DNA of 64,000 bases. Source: Rhinopomastus cyanomelas (taxonomy: Eukaryota; Chordata; Aves; Bucerotiformes; Rhinopomastidae). The notes under the pieces are model-generated. The model had not been told where the DNA came from, ran no database searches, and worked only from the letters and a program-made list of their open reading frames with translations. The position numbers and the translations under genes were made by a program. Shown here in pieces: positions 50,901-62,165 of this stretch (the stretch's first letter is position 1; each line of letters opens with the position of its first letter). The stretch lies in assembly GCA_013400115.1 (NCBI GenBank), contig VXBP01000417.1, forward strand, positions 430,194 to 494,193. The letters are read 5' to 3'.

Positions 50901-53900
50901 CCTCGCAGGTCATGTCAAAATTAACACAATCTTCCCTATAAGCTAGTCACATAATTATGCAAACTTATTTTTACCTTTATTAATTTCTACAATTTTGACA
51001 TTATCATACAGCTCATTTCACCGGGTGCTTAATAGAGCCAAAATGAGTTCCTCAATTTGCAGTAAATAATCTAATAGGATTTAATTTGGCTGTTGCTAGT
51101 GTCTGACACAAGTAATTGTTGTGGTGTTTCAACTTGCCACCTTTATGCCCTTCCACAGTCAGCAGCTTCCACTGAGTCTTTGAAGTTTCTCTTCTCCAGT
51201 AACACTTCACTATGTGCAACTGTGTTGTAGAGTTTGGATGCCGGAGAAGTCTTCATGCCTGTTACTGGAGCCTGACCGTTAACGATAATCAAAGTCTCCT
51301 TTATCCAGGAATCATCCCCATGTGAGGGTGCTCGGTCGGAAGTATCACAGAATATTAGGGATTGGAAGGGACCTGGAAAGATCATCTAGTCCAATCCCCC
51401 TGCCACAGCAGGATCACCTAGAGCAAGTCACACAGGAACACATCCAGGCAGGTTTTAAACGTCTCCAGCGAAGGAGACTTTACAACCCACCCTGGGCAGC
51501 CCATTCGAGGGCTCTGTCACCCTCACTTGGAAGAAGTTCCTTCTCACATTGATCACAGAATCATAGAATCATTAGGGATTGGAAGGGAATCATTAGGGAT
51601 GTACTCTTTGTTCATATAATCATTACAATTGGAAAAGGGACCTTAAAATTTACAATTGAAAGGGACCTTAAAAATCGCGTTCCAACCCCTCTGCATGGGT
51701 AGGGACACCTCCCACCAGAACAAGTTGCTCAGAGCCCTATCCACCTTGGTCTTGAACACTTTCAGAGATGGAGCTTCCACAACTTCTCTGGGCAACCTGT
51801 TCCAGTGTCTTGCTACTCTCACACTAAGTAACTTCTTCCTAATCTCCAATCTCTTCTCTTTCAGTTTAAAACCATTAACCCTTGTCCTCTCAACCCCTGC
51901 CCTTGTAAAAAGTCCATCCCCAGCTTTCCCTGTAGGCCTCCTTCAGGTACTGGAAGGCCACCATGAGTTGCCCCACGAGACTTCTCTTGCTCAGACCAAA
52001 AAACCCTAACACTCTCAGCCTGTCTTCATAAGAGGTGCTCCAGCCCTCACAACATTTTTGTAGTACTCCTCTGGACATGCTCCAACAGGTCCACATTCAT
52101 CTTGTGTAAGGAGCTCCAGAACTAGAAACAGTATTTCAGGTGAGGTCTCACCAAGGCAGAATCTCACCTCTCTTGATCTGCTGACCACATTTCTTTTGAT
52201 ATAGTCCAAGACGTGGTTGGCCTTCTGGGATGTAACTACACATTGGTGGCTCATGTCCAGCTTTTAGTCCACCAGTACTCCCAGGTCTTTTTCCACATTG
52301 CTGCTCTCAAGTGTGTCCTCCTCTAGCCTGCATTCATATCTCTAGCTGCCTCGGTCAAGATGCAGGGCACTGCACTTGGCCTTGTTGAACCTCATGAGGT
52401 TCACCTGAGCCCACTTCTGTAGCCTGTCTAGGTCCCTCCAGATGGCATCATGTCCCTCTGGGATATCGACTGCACCACCCAGCTTGGTATCATCATCATC
52501 AAACTTGCTGATGATTGCCACTGTCAATATCGCTACTGAAGGTATTAAGTAACACAGCTCCCAGCACGGACCAGTTTTACTCTTCATTTACAGACCAAGC
52601 TGCTCATGCTTTCATTAGCAGGGGGGTTGAAACTAGACCTTTAAGATCCCTTCCAACCTAAACCATTCTATGATTTATGATCTAGTGCTGAACTGCCCCT
52701 CTGCTCTTCACTGTGCTCTCAGCTGTCCTCCCGCAGACAAAGCACAGCTGACCTGAACAAGGCTTAGAACTCAGAAGCATGTTGGGTTTTCTTTGCCACT
52801 GCACTGCTACTCACAGGACCATGCTTTGCCCTTCTGTTAAGGGGTGGGAAAACCACCCGTTTCTCTCCTAAATCACCTGTTGAACAAGACTGTGCAGACA
52901 AGCATGCCTGTGCCATGGATGAGAGCTGGAGAACCTTGTACAGTACATACCTGCATCGCTTTTGTATTTGGTGGAAGAGCTGGGCTCAGCGATACACAGC
53001 GACCCAGTGGCTGAGGGCAGGAAAGCTACAGGAGCACATACTGACAGATTTGACTAACCTGGATGTCTAGGTGTCCCCACAGAAAAGAAAATTCCTCTCC
53101 TGAAAAAGAACTCCCTGTGGGCCCCATCTCATGCTAAAAGTTCCCTGTGGTCCAGCCTTCTCTGCTCCTTTGCAAAGCTGACTGCTGATCTGTCTGCCCA
53201 ATCCATCCTGCTCTGATGAGCAGGATCAGACACACGGCAGAGACAAGAAAATGTGACCAAGTACCACAGGACATGACTGAAAAACAGACTGCCTGAGCCT
53301 TCTCCTCTCATGCTCCTGAGGGCAGTTGTTACTCTTCTGCTCAAGACTGACAACTTTTCGAAATGCTGGGACCGGTCCTGTTCAATCTATCCATTGATGA
53401 CATGGATGAGGGATTGGCATGCGCTGTCAGCAAGTTTGCTGACGACACAAAGCTGGGTGGTGTCGCCGACACCCCTGCAGACTGTGCTGCCATTCAGCGA
53501 GATCTGGACAGGCTGGAGAGCTGAGCGGGGAGAAATGTAATGAGGTATAACAAGAGTAAGTGCAGAGTCTTGCATCTGGGCAAGAACAACCCCAGGTACC
53601 TGTATAGGCTGGGGACTGACCTGTTGGAGAGCAGTGTGGGAAGAGANCCTCGAATGGGCTGCCTAGGGGGGTTGTGGAGTCTCCTTCACTGGAGATGTTC
53701 AAGGCCTGCCTGGATGTGTTCCTGTGTGACTTGCTCTAGGTGATCCTGCTGTGTCAGGGGGATTGGACTAGATGATCTTTCAAAGTCCCTTGCAATCCCT
53801 AATGATTCTAGGATTCTATGTTTTCAGTTTTTTTATGGTCCTACAAACTTAGTTAACCCAAACGCCACCCAACTCACAGTACCATTGCCCAGTTCTTCTG

Positions 53901-56900
53901 ACTACTTCCTCAGATTCTGCACTAGGTGACAGAGACTGTCTTCCAACGATTTGGAAACCTGCCAGTTAGGAAATCCAGCAATTTTCTTCTAAGAGTCAAA
54001 CGCATAAAGATTTTAAAACACATTATTTTGTGACACCTCACACACAATAAATGCCACAGAAAAGCATGGAAATGAAAATTTAAAACATTTCCATCGACAA
54101 ATGATTACAAGGACTGAATCAGATTAACAAAATAGGAAGTGACTGTACTGCAAGATATTCCTGTGAGAGATAACAGTGCTTTTGAATACTTTGAAACTGG
54201 TGACTACAGCCAACAATTACTTGGCTACCCAGCAACTCAGGCAACTGCAGAACTAGCAGGCAGAAAAGTGTCTGTAGGAGGTCAAGTGACTGCACTTGGA
54301 AGGTTCTCATTTTGACATATGCCAGTTTGGAGAGCGTTTCATAGAATCATAAAATCATTAGGGATTTGAAGGGACCTCGAAAGATCATCCAGTCCAATCC
54401 CCCTGCCACAGCAGGATCACCTAAACCAAGTCACACAGGAACACATCCAGGCAGGCCTTGAACATCTCCAGTGAAGGAGACTCCACAACCACCCTGGGCA
54501 GCCTGTTCCAGTGCTCCGTCACCCTCACTGGGAAGAAGTTCCTTCTCATATTTATGCAGAACCTCCTATTTTCCAGCTCACAACCACTGCCCCCTATCCT
54601 ATCACTAGATGACACTGAGAAGAGCCTGGCTCCATCCTCCTGACACCCACCCTTCAAATATTTATGGATATTAATGAGGTCACCCCTCAGTCTCCTCCAA
54701 GCTAAAGAGACCCAGCTCCCTCAGCCTCTCCTCATAAGGGAGGTGCTCCACTTGCTTCATGAAGGCTTTGACATCAATTCATTTGAAGAATGCAACTGTC
54801 AGCTCCCTATACTTGGGATATTCATGATACAGACCCAGGGCAAATTGTTTGGAATCCCAGAGCATTGCTAGCTTATGTCTAGCTGGGATCTGATTTGAAA
54901 TTGGGGGATTCCAAATCCCCATCTGGCAGGGACCTTCTATTTCATGTAGCCCCTGCAAGAACCCTGATACTTTCTTACATGTCACATGAAAGCCGTAGAC
55001 CAGATCCAGTTGGTCTGGAAAGCAGACACATGAACACAAACATCAGGTCCTTCAGACAAATAAATGACAAACTGTCTGTACAGAAGACCTGAGGATGAGC
55101 ACTGATTCTCTCAACATTTCCGTTCAGTCCTACAAGCTGTGAAAAGTATGAACTTAATTCATACCAATTGAGTGCAACATCTCGGGGATCAAGCAGATTT
55201 TGAAGGAAGACATGAAGCTTCCTTCCTTGCCTTTGCCAAATGGTCTCTTCACCATATACCTAATAATCTCTGAGCTTTGGTTTTACTGCCAGAGGTTCAA
55301 GTACAGTCCTTTCACGGGGAGTAATCAAGTCGGTAATGTGACAGTGCTTTTCATGACCCATTCCCAAAGCTCTGATGCTCTGGACACATCAGCTGTAGTT
55401 CACAGATTTAATTAAAGTACTTTCTCAATTTCCTTTTGGTTACTCCATGCAGTATCAGATCTATTGCACCACCAGCTCTGCTGACAGCTACTGTCCACAT
55501 CAGTAAAGGACTCAAGAGCTATTTTTCACAGTTCCCAAGTTAAGAACACAATCGTGGTATCACATCACAACTTTTAATTGGGAGGAAAGGAAGCTCTTCT
55601 TCCCAGGGCACAGACCTGAGCCCAAACATTCAGTGCTGCATCGTGTTACGAAGATCAGGAGGACAGCTTACACAAAACACAATCATATGTCTGTGAGTGA
55701 CCATTCAAACCACACAAATGATCCCATACAGACCACAAAGAAAGGCTGAAAAGGGGAAAGGTTTCTTCTGCCCCTGCCCTTTTCCCATGTTTTTCCCTAC
55801 ATCACTTCAAAGCTTCTGGGCCTCAGAGACTAGTTGACTCCTTGACGAAACTGGAGCTGTTGCTCACCCTTTCCTGCTGCAGTCACCCTCATCAGCGCTG
55901 CACGTGGTGATGAACCAGCCAACAGGCCACCCTCACATGGATTCACCAGTGAGGGAACTCCCACAAAATTACAGCTAGCAAGTAGCAAGGCAAAGGAGTC
56001 ACATTTACAACATGCAGCCATGTTAATCCTTTCATGTCCACTGCAACACAGCTACGCTTCACCGAAACCTAACCCAAGACAGGGAAGGCAGTCACTGTGA
56101 CCTCAGCACTACAAAGCAGACCACACCAGCACCTCTTTTCTCCAGAGCTGTGATGGCAGGACACAGCTCTGCAGACAGATCCAGCCATTCAAACCTCACT
56201 AGCACACAGTGACTAAGAGGCAGATCAAAGGGCAGCAGCCTCACATCTTCTCCAGCCATCTCTTCTCCCAACACCAGCTGCACTACTGCAGACACTCTCT
56301 ACTATTCATGTAGCTATGACCTTATTTTGTAATGGGGGTGTGCCCACTTATTTGATTAAAGAAAAGTATGTTCTTCTGGCAACCCAGGGAGAGGCAGGTA
56401 ATAACAGCACTGCTCATAGATTTGCTGCTTCTCGTTTCTGGAAGCAATACACTACCTCCAGTGGCCACTGCACAGCACCCAACACCCAGCCCCACTGCAC
56501 AAACTGATGTCAATGTTTGAACCTAAGAGAAGCTGGGTCCTTCACACAGCTCAGGAGAAGAGAGCCCCATCACAGAGACAAGGTAGTGTGAACACAACAA
56601 ATACCTAGGTTATCAGACAACAGTTCGGTTATCATCAGGATGAGGAACAGGAACGTTTGGACAGTTTGGAGATGCTGACGGGTCTGCCAGAGGGACAGGA
56701 ATGAGGAGGTGGGGAAATCCCTCTGCAGAGGATTGTTAAACAACAATGAAAATGAGTATGTGGGTGAAGCAGCCTGGAGAGGCAGTTTAATAGAGAACAG
56801 CAGCAACCTCCCGCAGAGCCTTGAAGGCATCAAATCCCTCAATCTCAGCACAAAACACACAAACGATTTGTCAAAGGTCCCTGAAACTGGTCTGGCTATC

Positions 56901-59160
56901 ACAAAGAGCACTTCACTGGCAGCACTGAAACACATACTCTGGCTGACAGCCAAGCATGTCATGTTGCGGGCAGCACGGGTGCTGTGCCAGGGCTGGGGAT
57001 GCTGCCACGCCGTTGCCACATGAAGCAGCAGACACAGTTCTGAGCAGCTCTGTGCTGTTGCCAAGACACTCTGTGACTTCGCACTGCTTTTTCCAGGCAC
57101 TACCACCAAGAAAAGGCATTTAAATTAGGCAGCTCGATCGCCCACTACACTTGCAGTGCTGGAGCAGCGTGCAAGTGGTGATTCCCACAGTAATTCCATT
57201 CTCCAGGCTAACCCAGGAGAGAGTTTAGCTATGCAGTGGCTCTAATGTTTACAAAACACACAACAGCTCGTTCAAAACAGTCTGGGAGGTATCAAATGTT
57301 TTTTTCTAATTTTGTTGTTGCTGTTGTTAACAGAGCTAGAGGCAGTCTTCTGCTCAGAGAACAGCTGTAATCAAAAAAAGCAAGTGTGTTCAGTGGCACA
57401 GGGTACAAATGGTGAGCAAAAGAGGATTAACCTAGGAGAAGGAATTGGAAAGTAAATCGCATGAGTAGTTCTGGAAGAATGGGAGCAGCTGGACTGAAGA
57501 AGAACCACAGTGGGGCAGGACAGACCAAGCACCTCCATGTCCAAGAGCTGTCAGAACAGGAAATACAGTTCCAAAACTTGCATTCTTACTGCCATGGCAA
57601 ATGGCAGTAAGCCAAAGGACACATTCTTATACCCATGGCAGCAGTAATGTGCCACAGGAGGCAACACCTAGATGTGTGCAAGTGACACCGCTTTCTGACT
57701 TAAAGGCTGATAACACAACTTCTGCCCTCTGCAAGTACTGAGAACATCCACTTGAGGGACAGATTATCTTATATTGGCCTAAAATGTTATGAGATAAGGA
57801 CCTCTCCACTTCATGCTGATCTTAGTGTGTCCGGTTCACCGTGACATTCCAGTTTGACCCCTACAGGCAGCGAGTGAAGAACTGTCTACATAATCAGTGA
57901 TGTAACGTTACCATATCTGCAGGTCTAGAATAACTTGTCTTCTGTCAATTTCTTTGGTGTAGGCTTTTATTCCATTGATTCTAGGGCACTGAAACAAAGA
58001 CAAACAAGATATGACTTGGTTAACTATCTTTCAAGTTACGCCAAATTGAACAGTCCTACTCACTTCAATCAACTTCAGTACAAAAGAATTCATTAAAGAC
58101 TTTACAAAACTGCAAGTATGAGTACATCACATGAGTTTTCCCCTTAAAGAGGTAGCGTGAACAGCCATGTCAGTCCTCAAACGCAGGGCTGGTTGCAGGC
58201 AGCCCAAGCTGCAAGCCTTAGGATGCACTGAGAACTCCTGTCACAAGGGTGTAACAGAAAGAAATATGGATATGTCCCCCTTTTTACATCTCCAGTCCCA
58301 TATACTGACAGCCAGCGGGAAGGAATTCCTTCCTTCATGGTGAAGACGCTCAAGTCAGCACAAGGAGAGGACAAATGAGGCAGCAGTGTTGTACCAACAA
58401 CATTTCCTTAAACTCTCAGGCTGTTAAAACGCTGAACATCAGACTCCCCAAGCACCTAAACTGCTCAGAAAAGAGCGAACGGCAAGTGTGGCAGGATTCG
58501 CGTTACCTTCTCGCCAAAGTGGACCTTGGTAAAGGTGCATGTTTTCAGATGTACATTCTTTGCTCTGATTTTTGGCTCAAGAACTTCCTTAAACGTTTTT
58601 TCCATGATTGTCCCAAAGTATGGCCAAGCCTGTACAAGGACCTAAAGAACAGAGGATTATTTATATTTATTTATTTATATTTGTATTATTTAGATCACCT
58701 ACTTTTTGTCACAAAACAGAAGCCTTACAGAACACTTGGCTATTAATCTCTGTCCTTTTAAATCTCAAGTCACATCTGTGCTTAAGTCATTCCTACAGAA
58801 GGAACCATCTCAGTTCCTTTGAATAGGAACTTGGTTAAGGAACAGATGGGTGAGTTTTCAGCACCACAGAGTCTATCAACCACTTCTGACCACAGGGGCT
58901 GAGTTAGCAAAGCCCAGCATTAAAGTGTCTAAAGCAAACAGTCTCTAATTACTCTAAAGTGTCACCAGGTTCCATGGGGTTCCAAGCGGCTCTGAGACTT
59001 AAACACAGACATTGAGCCTCAGTGTAGTGACTCAGTAGATTTCTTGGACTTGGCCCACAGAACTTGTGCTGTGATGCAGCTCAGATGGCCTCGCTCAGTG
59101 GAGTTCAGAGTTCCTCACCTTGTTCAGCCACTCCACTCGTTCAACATCAGGGAAATGAAC
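32926..59160 (-). CDS. ESYT3: Extended synaptotagmin 3, SMP domain to stop (N-terminal exons not found)
   Basis: Minus-strand coding exons in transcript order: 59119-59160, 58507-58641, 57912-57988, 49689-49755, 49031-49120, 48133-48188, 45674-45794, 44553-44726, 43950-44032, 43525-43573, 42800-42889, 41920-41982, 41758-41826, 40799-40864, 39327-39413, 38410-38559, 37493-37926, 36452-36541, 35913-36044, 34489-34594, 33864-33913, 32926-32962. All phases agree, giving 755 residues plus TGA. Residues 1-196 are the SMP lipid-transfer domain (FPDVERVEW, VILDLQIC, LRVILEPLL, ARLVLPNRITVPL). C2A (197-328) keeps the calcium Asp residues (KSDPYALL, LYDEDPDKDDF). C2B (329-473) and C2C (618-755) lack several. 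Between them lies a 145-residue Pro/Ser/Ala-rich linker. ESYT3 tethers ER to plasma membrane and moves glycerolipids. The ER-membrane hairpin exon(s) should lie upstream, probably beyond 64000. Confidence 0.95.
33477..33492. repeat. (AT)n microsatellite
   Basis: About eight AT units lie in the last ESYT3 intron. Confidence 0.9.
36591..36606. repeat. (CA)n microsatellite
   Basis: A short CA run lies in an ESYT3 intron; a second one lies at about 37070-37088. Confidence 0.85.
37493..37926 (-). CDS. ESYT3: ESYT3 long linker exon between C2B and C2C
   Basis: One 434-base exon encodes the whole C2B-C2C linker. It is low in hydrophobic residues and rich in Pro, Ser, Ala and Glu, with no domain. 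It ends in SLGSLPSSCFELSSSNLDLH, which resembles the corresponding Ser-rich motif before C2C in human ESYT3; the rest is poorly conserved. Confidence 0.9.
45945..46110 (+). mobile_element. CR1 LINE 3' fragment, diverged
   Basis: The words ggaacaggctgcccagggag, ccatccctggaggtatttaa, cttggtagtgtcagatttat and aaatgattctacgaa match the CR1 3' end. It is antisense to ESYT3. Confidence 0.85.
51345..51600 (-). mobile_element. CR1 LINE 3' end
   Basis: The inverted tail (tatcacagaatattagggat) leads into tcatctagtccaatccccct, gcaggatcacctagagcaag and gaagaagttccttctcacat. A second short tail copy (cacagaatcatagaatcatt) follows at 51554, so two tails lie next to each other. Confidence 0.9.
51620..52600 (-). 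mobile_element. CR1 LINE, about 1 kb, older subfamily
   Basis: The reverse transcriptase can be followed in broken frames. The C-terminal VARHWNRLPREVVEAPSL block is at 51643-51849, EVRFCLGETS near 52150, and the catalytic KFDDDDTKLGG region near 52490. In the last block the usual FADD-type motif is damaged by point changes and a small insertion. It is more diverged than the element at 24167. Confidence 0.9.
52618..52680 (+). mobile_element. CR1 LINE 3' tail fragment
   Basis: The words ttgaaactagacctttaaga, cccttccaacctaaaccatt and ctatgatttatgatc are the plus-oriented CR1 tail. It directly abuts the minus-oriented element. Confidence 0.8.
53362..53817 (+). mobile_element. CR1 LINE, internally truncated at an N
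   Basis: Bases 53362-53646 are the catalytic part of the reverse transcriptase (gggaccggtcctgttcaatc, gtcagcaagtttgctgacga). Right of the N at 53647 the sequence jumps to the last codons and the tail (gggctgcctaggggggttgt, gattggactagatgatcttt). Several hundred bases of CR1 are missing at the N. Confidence 0.92.
54338..54760 (-). mobile_element. CR1 LINE 3' fragment
   Basis: It runs from the inverted tail (tcatagaatcataaaatcat) through ccagtccaatccccctgcca, cctgttccagtgctccgtca and cccctcagtctcctccaagc. A large part of the C-terminal frame is open on the minus strand (54421-54657). Confidence 0.93.
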
Positions 59161-59831
59161 CTGGTTGCAAAGAGAAACAAAGTGAGTGCCGTCTGTTTGA
59201 GCGCAGCGCAACACATGGAGCAGACAGCACGAAGTGCGGCACGAGTTTCAGAGTCAAGCAGAGATCACTCTGCCCTCATACATACATCCTCTGTAATCTA
59301 CTATCTCCTTGATATATTGTAAAAGGCAAAAACAACAGCAAGAAAAAAAAGTCAAAGGCAAAAGAACGCGTGCACCAACATACCATGAGTGCCTCTGGGC
59401 ACATTTATGTAATTAAAGCAAGTGTCACATCCTGTTGGTGATGTAAAGTAGCATTAGCTTTCTCACCCTCCTCTTGGTCATGTCTTGGGAAGCCACGAGG
59501 ACCTGTGCTTTTCCTCAAGATGATGAGCTGTGCAGGACCTGTTTCCTGTACTGGCTCACCTCAGCCAGGACAGCACATTTTGGAACCCAAGAACCCACTT
59601 GGGAAACTCAATTTATAGGTTGTGGCAGCATTGCTCCACTGCTTCTAACACAGTGCAGATGGCTTCGGGGAAGAAGCAGTGCCATCGGAGTTCAAGCCGA
59701 TTAGCACATGCTACCGTGTGTAACTGTCCAGCGTTTCAACTTCCCTGAGCTTCCTAAACTAAAACAAGTAGTCAGCAATGCAATTCAATGCCATTTCAAG
59801 TTGGACACAACAAATCCCAAAAACAAGTGTA

Positions 59832-59923
59832 TGTGTGTGATTTGGTCTAGGTGATCCTGCTGTTGCAGGGGGATTGGACTAGATGGTCTTCCAAGGTCCC
59901 TTCCAATCCCTTATGATTCTAAG
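59832..59923 (+). mobile_element. CR1 LINE 3' tail, very short
   Basis: Only the last 90 bases remain: gtgtgatttggtctaggtga, ggggattggactagatggtc, cccttatgattcta. Confidence 0.9.
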
Positions 59924-61139
59924 TCCATTCCAAAACCCTTTCAGTTCCCTCATTTAATCACCATCAGGGCAGCCAGGCATGAGGTCACTCTTGAGTAAGT
60001 AACTGACTTCTTGGATCTCACCAAGAGGATGCTGAATGAAGAGCCACAATCACCTTACTCTAACCACACTCTGCAGTTTTATGGAGGCAACATTTTCAGC
60101 CAGTGCTACAAGCTGGAGGCAGGTTATTGCAGAAGGGCACTTGCCACTCAGGGGCTTGCTGTTTAATTCAGCTGCTTTCGTAAAGGTGCTCAGAGATGTC
60201 TGGATGGAATGGACAGCAGCTTGCCTTCTATTCCAGCTTCATGTATGATTTCAGAGCCCATCTCCCTCGCTCAAACAATGCTTCAAATTATCTCCTTTTA
60301 TTACATTTGACAAACCAAAGTGATAATACCATATTCTCTATAAGCAATTTCTTTTTAAGCCCTAAATAGCAACTTTTCCATTAAAGAAGACAGTGCAAGT
60401 TCACCAAAACATCACCCTACCCAGCTCTATTTGCACGACGAAGTGAGAGCACAGCACCCAAAGGGACAATCAATACTGTTCAGCCACTGAGGACATTTTC
60501 TGGTAGGGTGTGTTATGTGAACCAGCAGACCTCTATTTCACCTACCAGGGCACATAAATCCTGGGTAGACCAAAGGCAGTTGGTGCCCAGCTCCGAAGCA
60601 ACTGCCAAGCACCAGCACCCCACAGCCTCAGATCAAGTCATAGACCAGGGAGAGATGAAAGCAGCACCACAAGCTATCTTTCAAAAGACGTTACAGTTGC
60701 AAGAGGGATGTGGCCCAAGACGAACTACAGAGCAGGACTCAGGGTAATAGCTGGGCCACCAGATCTCAATGAGAATGTCACAGCCTCCGTGTGAGCCTCA
60801 CCAGCATTAAGAGGAGAGGAGAAATGTAACACAATATAAACCACTTACATTGGCTGGGATCATTACTGGAGCCAAAGCTGCTAGAAATTCAACTGCAAGA
60901 GGTGACTGAGAAGCAAGCTGGTGGCTAAAGAGAGCTGGGACAGCATACAGAAGCATCAGAAAACAAGTGAAAACCATAAGCAGGAGGCATCAGCTAGGCC
61001 CACTTTATGAAATTCACTTTATGAATTCACTATCTGAGCCACAGACACCCAGACTGCCCAGGTTAAACTCCAAAAGCAACCACAATGAATCACTGTGTCA
61101 CACCTCAGACTGCTGTGCCAGGACTAGCAGCCATTTGTG

Positions 61140-62165
61140 ATATGTTGCCATCCCTCTCACTGGAGACCTGTAACTAGCAGTGTGCCCCAGGCATCAGTCC
61201 GGAATCCAGTGCTGTTCAACATCTGTGATCATCTTCATTAATGATACTGATGATGGAATAAAGTGTCTACTCAGCAAGTTTGCTGGCGATACCAAACTGG
61301 GTGGTTGGCTGATTCACCTAGTGGCTGCTCAACTCTTCAAGAAGATTTGGACAGGCTGGAGAGATGGGCTAAGAGGAGCTGAATGAGTTTTACCAAAACC
61401 AAAAGTAGAGTCCATCACTCGGGATGGAATATGGGAGACACCAATACAGTTGGGTAAGGATCAGCTAGAGAGCACCCCTGTGGAGAGAGATCTTGGAGTT
61501 TTTGTGGATAACAAACTTAAAATGGATCAGCAATGGGCCTCTGTGGTCAAGAGGGCCAATGGGGTATTGGGATGTATCAAGAGGAGAGTGTCTAACAGAT
61601 CAAGGGGAAGTATTCTACCCCTTTATTCTGCTTTAGTGAGGCCACATCTAGAATGCTGTGTCCAGTTCTGGTCTCCCCAACTCAAGAGGGAAAGAGAATT
61701 AATTGAGAGAGTCCAATGCAGAGCTATAAGGATGACTGGGGGGTCTGGAACGACTGTCTTATGAAGAGAGATTGAGAACATTGAGACTGTTTCATTTGGA
61801 CAAAAGAAGGCTACAAGGGGATTTAATTACCATCTGTAAATAGATGAGGGCCAGGTGTCAAGAAGAAAGGAACACTCTCTTTTCAATGGTGTCAGACAGG
61901 ACAAAGGGGAATTGATGCCAGCTTGAACTCAGGAAGTTTCACCTCAATATGAGGAAAAACTTTACAGTCAGGGTTATTAAATATTGGAAGGGGTTGCCCA
62001 GGGAAGTTGTGGAGGCCACCTCTCTGGAGATGTTTCAATCCCATCTGGCTGCACAGTCAATTTATACTTTTAGGTGGTTTTGCTTTTCAGGAATTTGTAC
62101 CCTGCTGAGCTGGAGGGTTGAGCCTGATGGCCTTTGAAGGTCCCTTCCAACCCTGATAAACTGTG
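61140..62165 (+). mobile_element. CR1 LINE, about 1 kb, older subfamily
   Basis: It starts in the reverse transcriptase (ccccaggcatcagtccggaa, SKFAGDTKLGG, where the second catalytic Asp region reads AGD instead of ADD). It runs through RDLGVFVDNKLKMDQQ and LPLYSALVRPHLECCVQFWS to VIKYWKGLPREVVEATSL and the tail (cccttccaaccctgataaac). Frames are broken. Confidence 0.93.

Larger units (their letters stand above)
49756..57911. other. large ESYT3 intron with CR1 cluster
   Basis: At 8.2 kb this is the largest intron seen. It holds five CR1 pieces (51345-54760) and otherwise unrecognised AT-rich sequence. I found no exon, RNA gene or other element in it. Confidence 0.7.

Noticed and set aside
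56570..57109. 179-codon open frame on the minus strand in the large ESYT3 intron
   Set aside because: It shows no family resemblance and no start or splice context, its hydrophobic stretches are irregular, and the SMP exons on either side join in phase without it.
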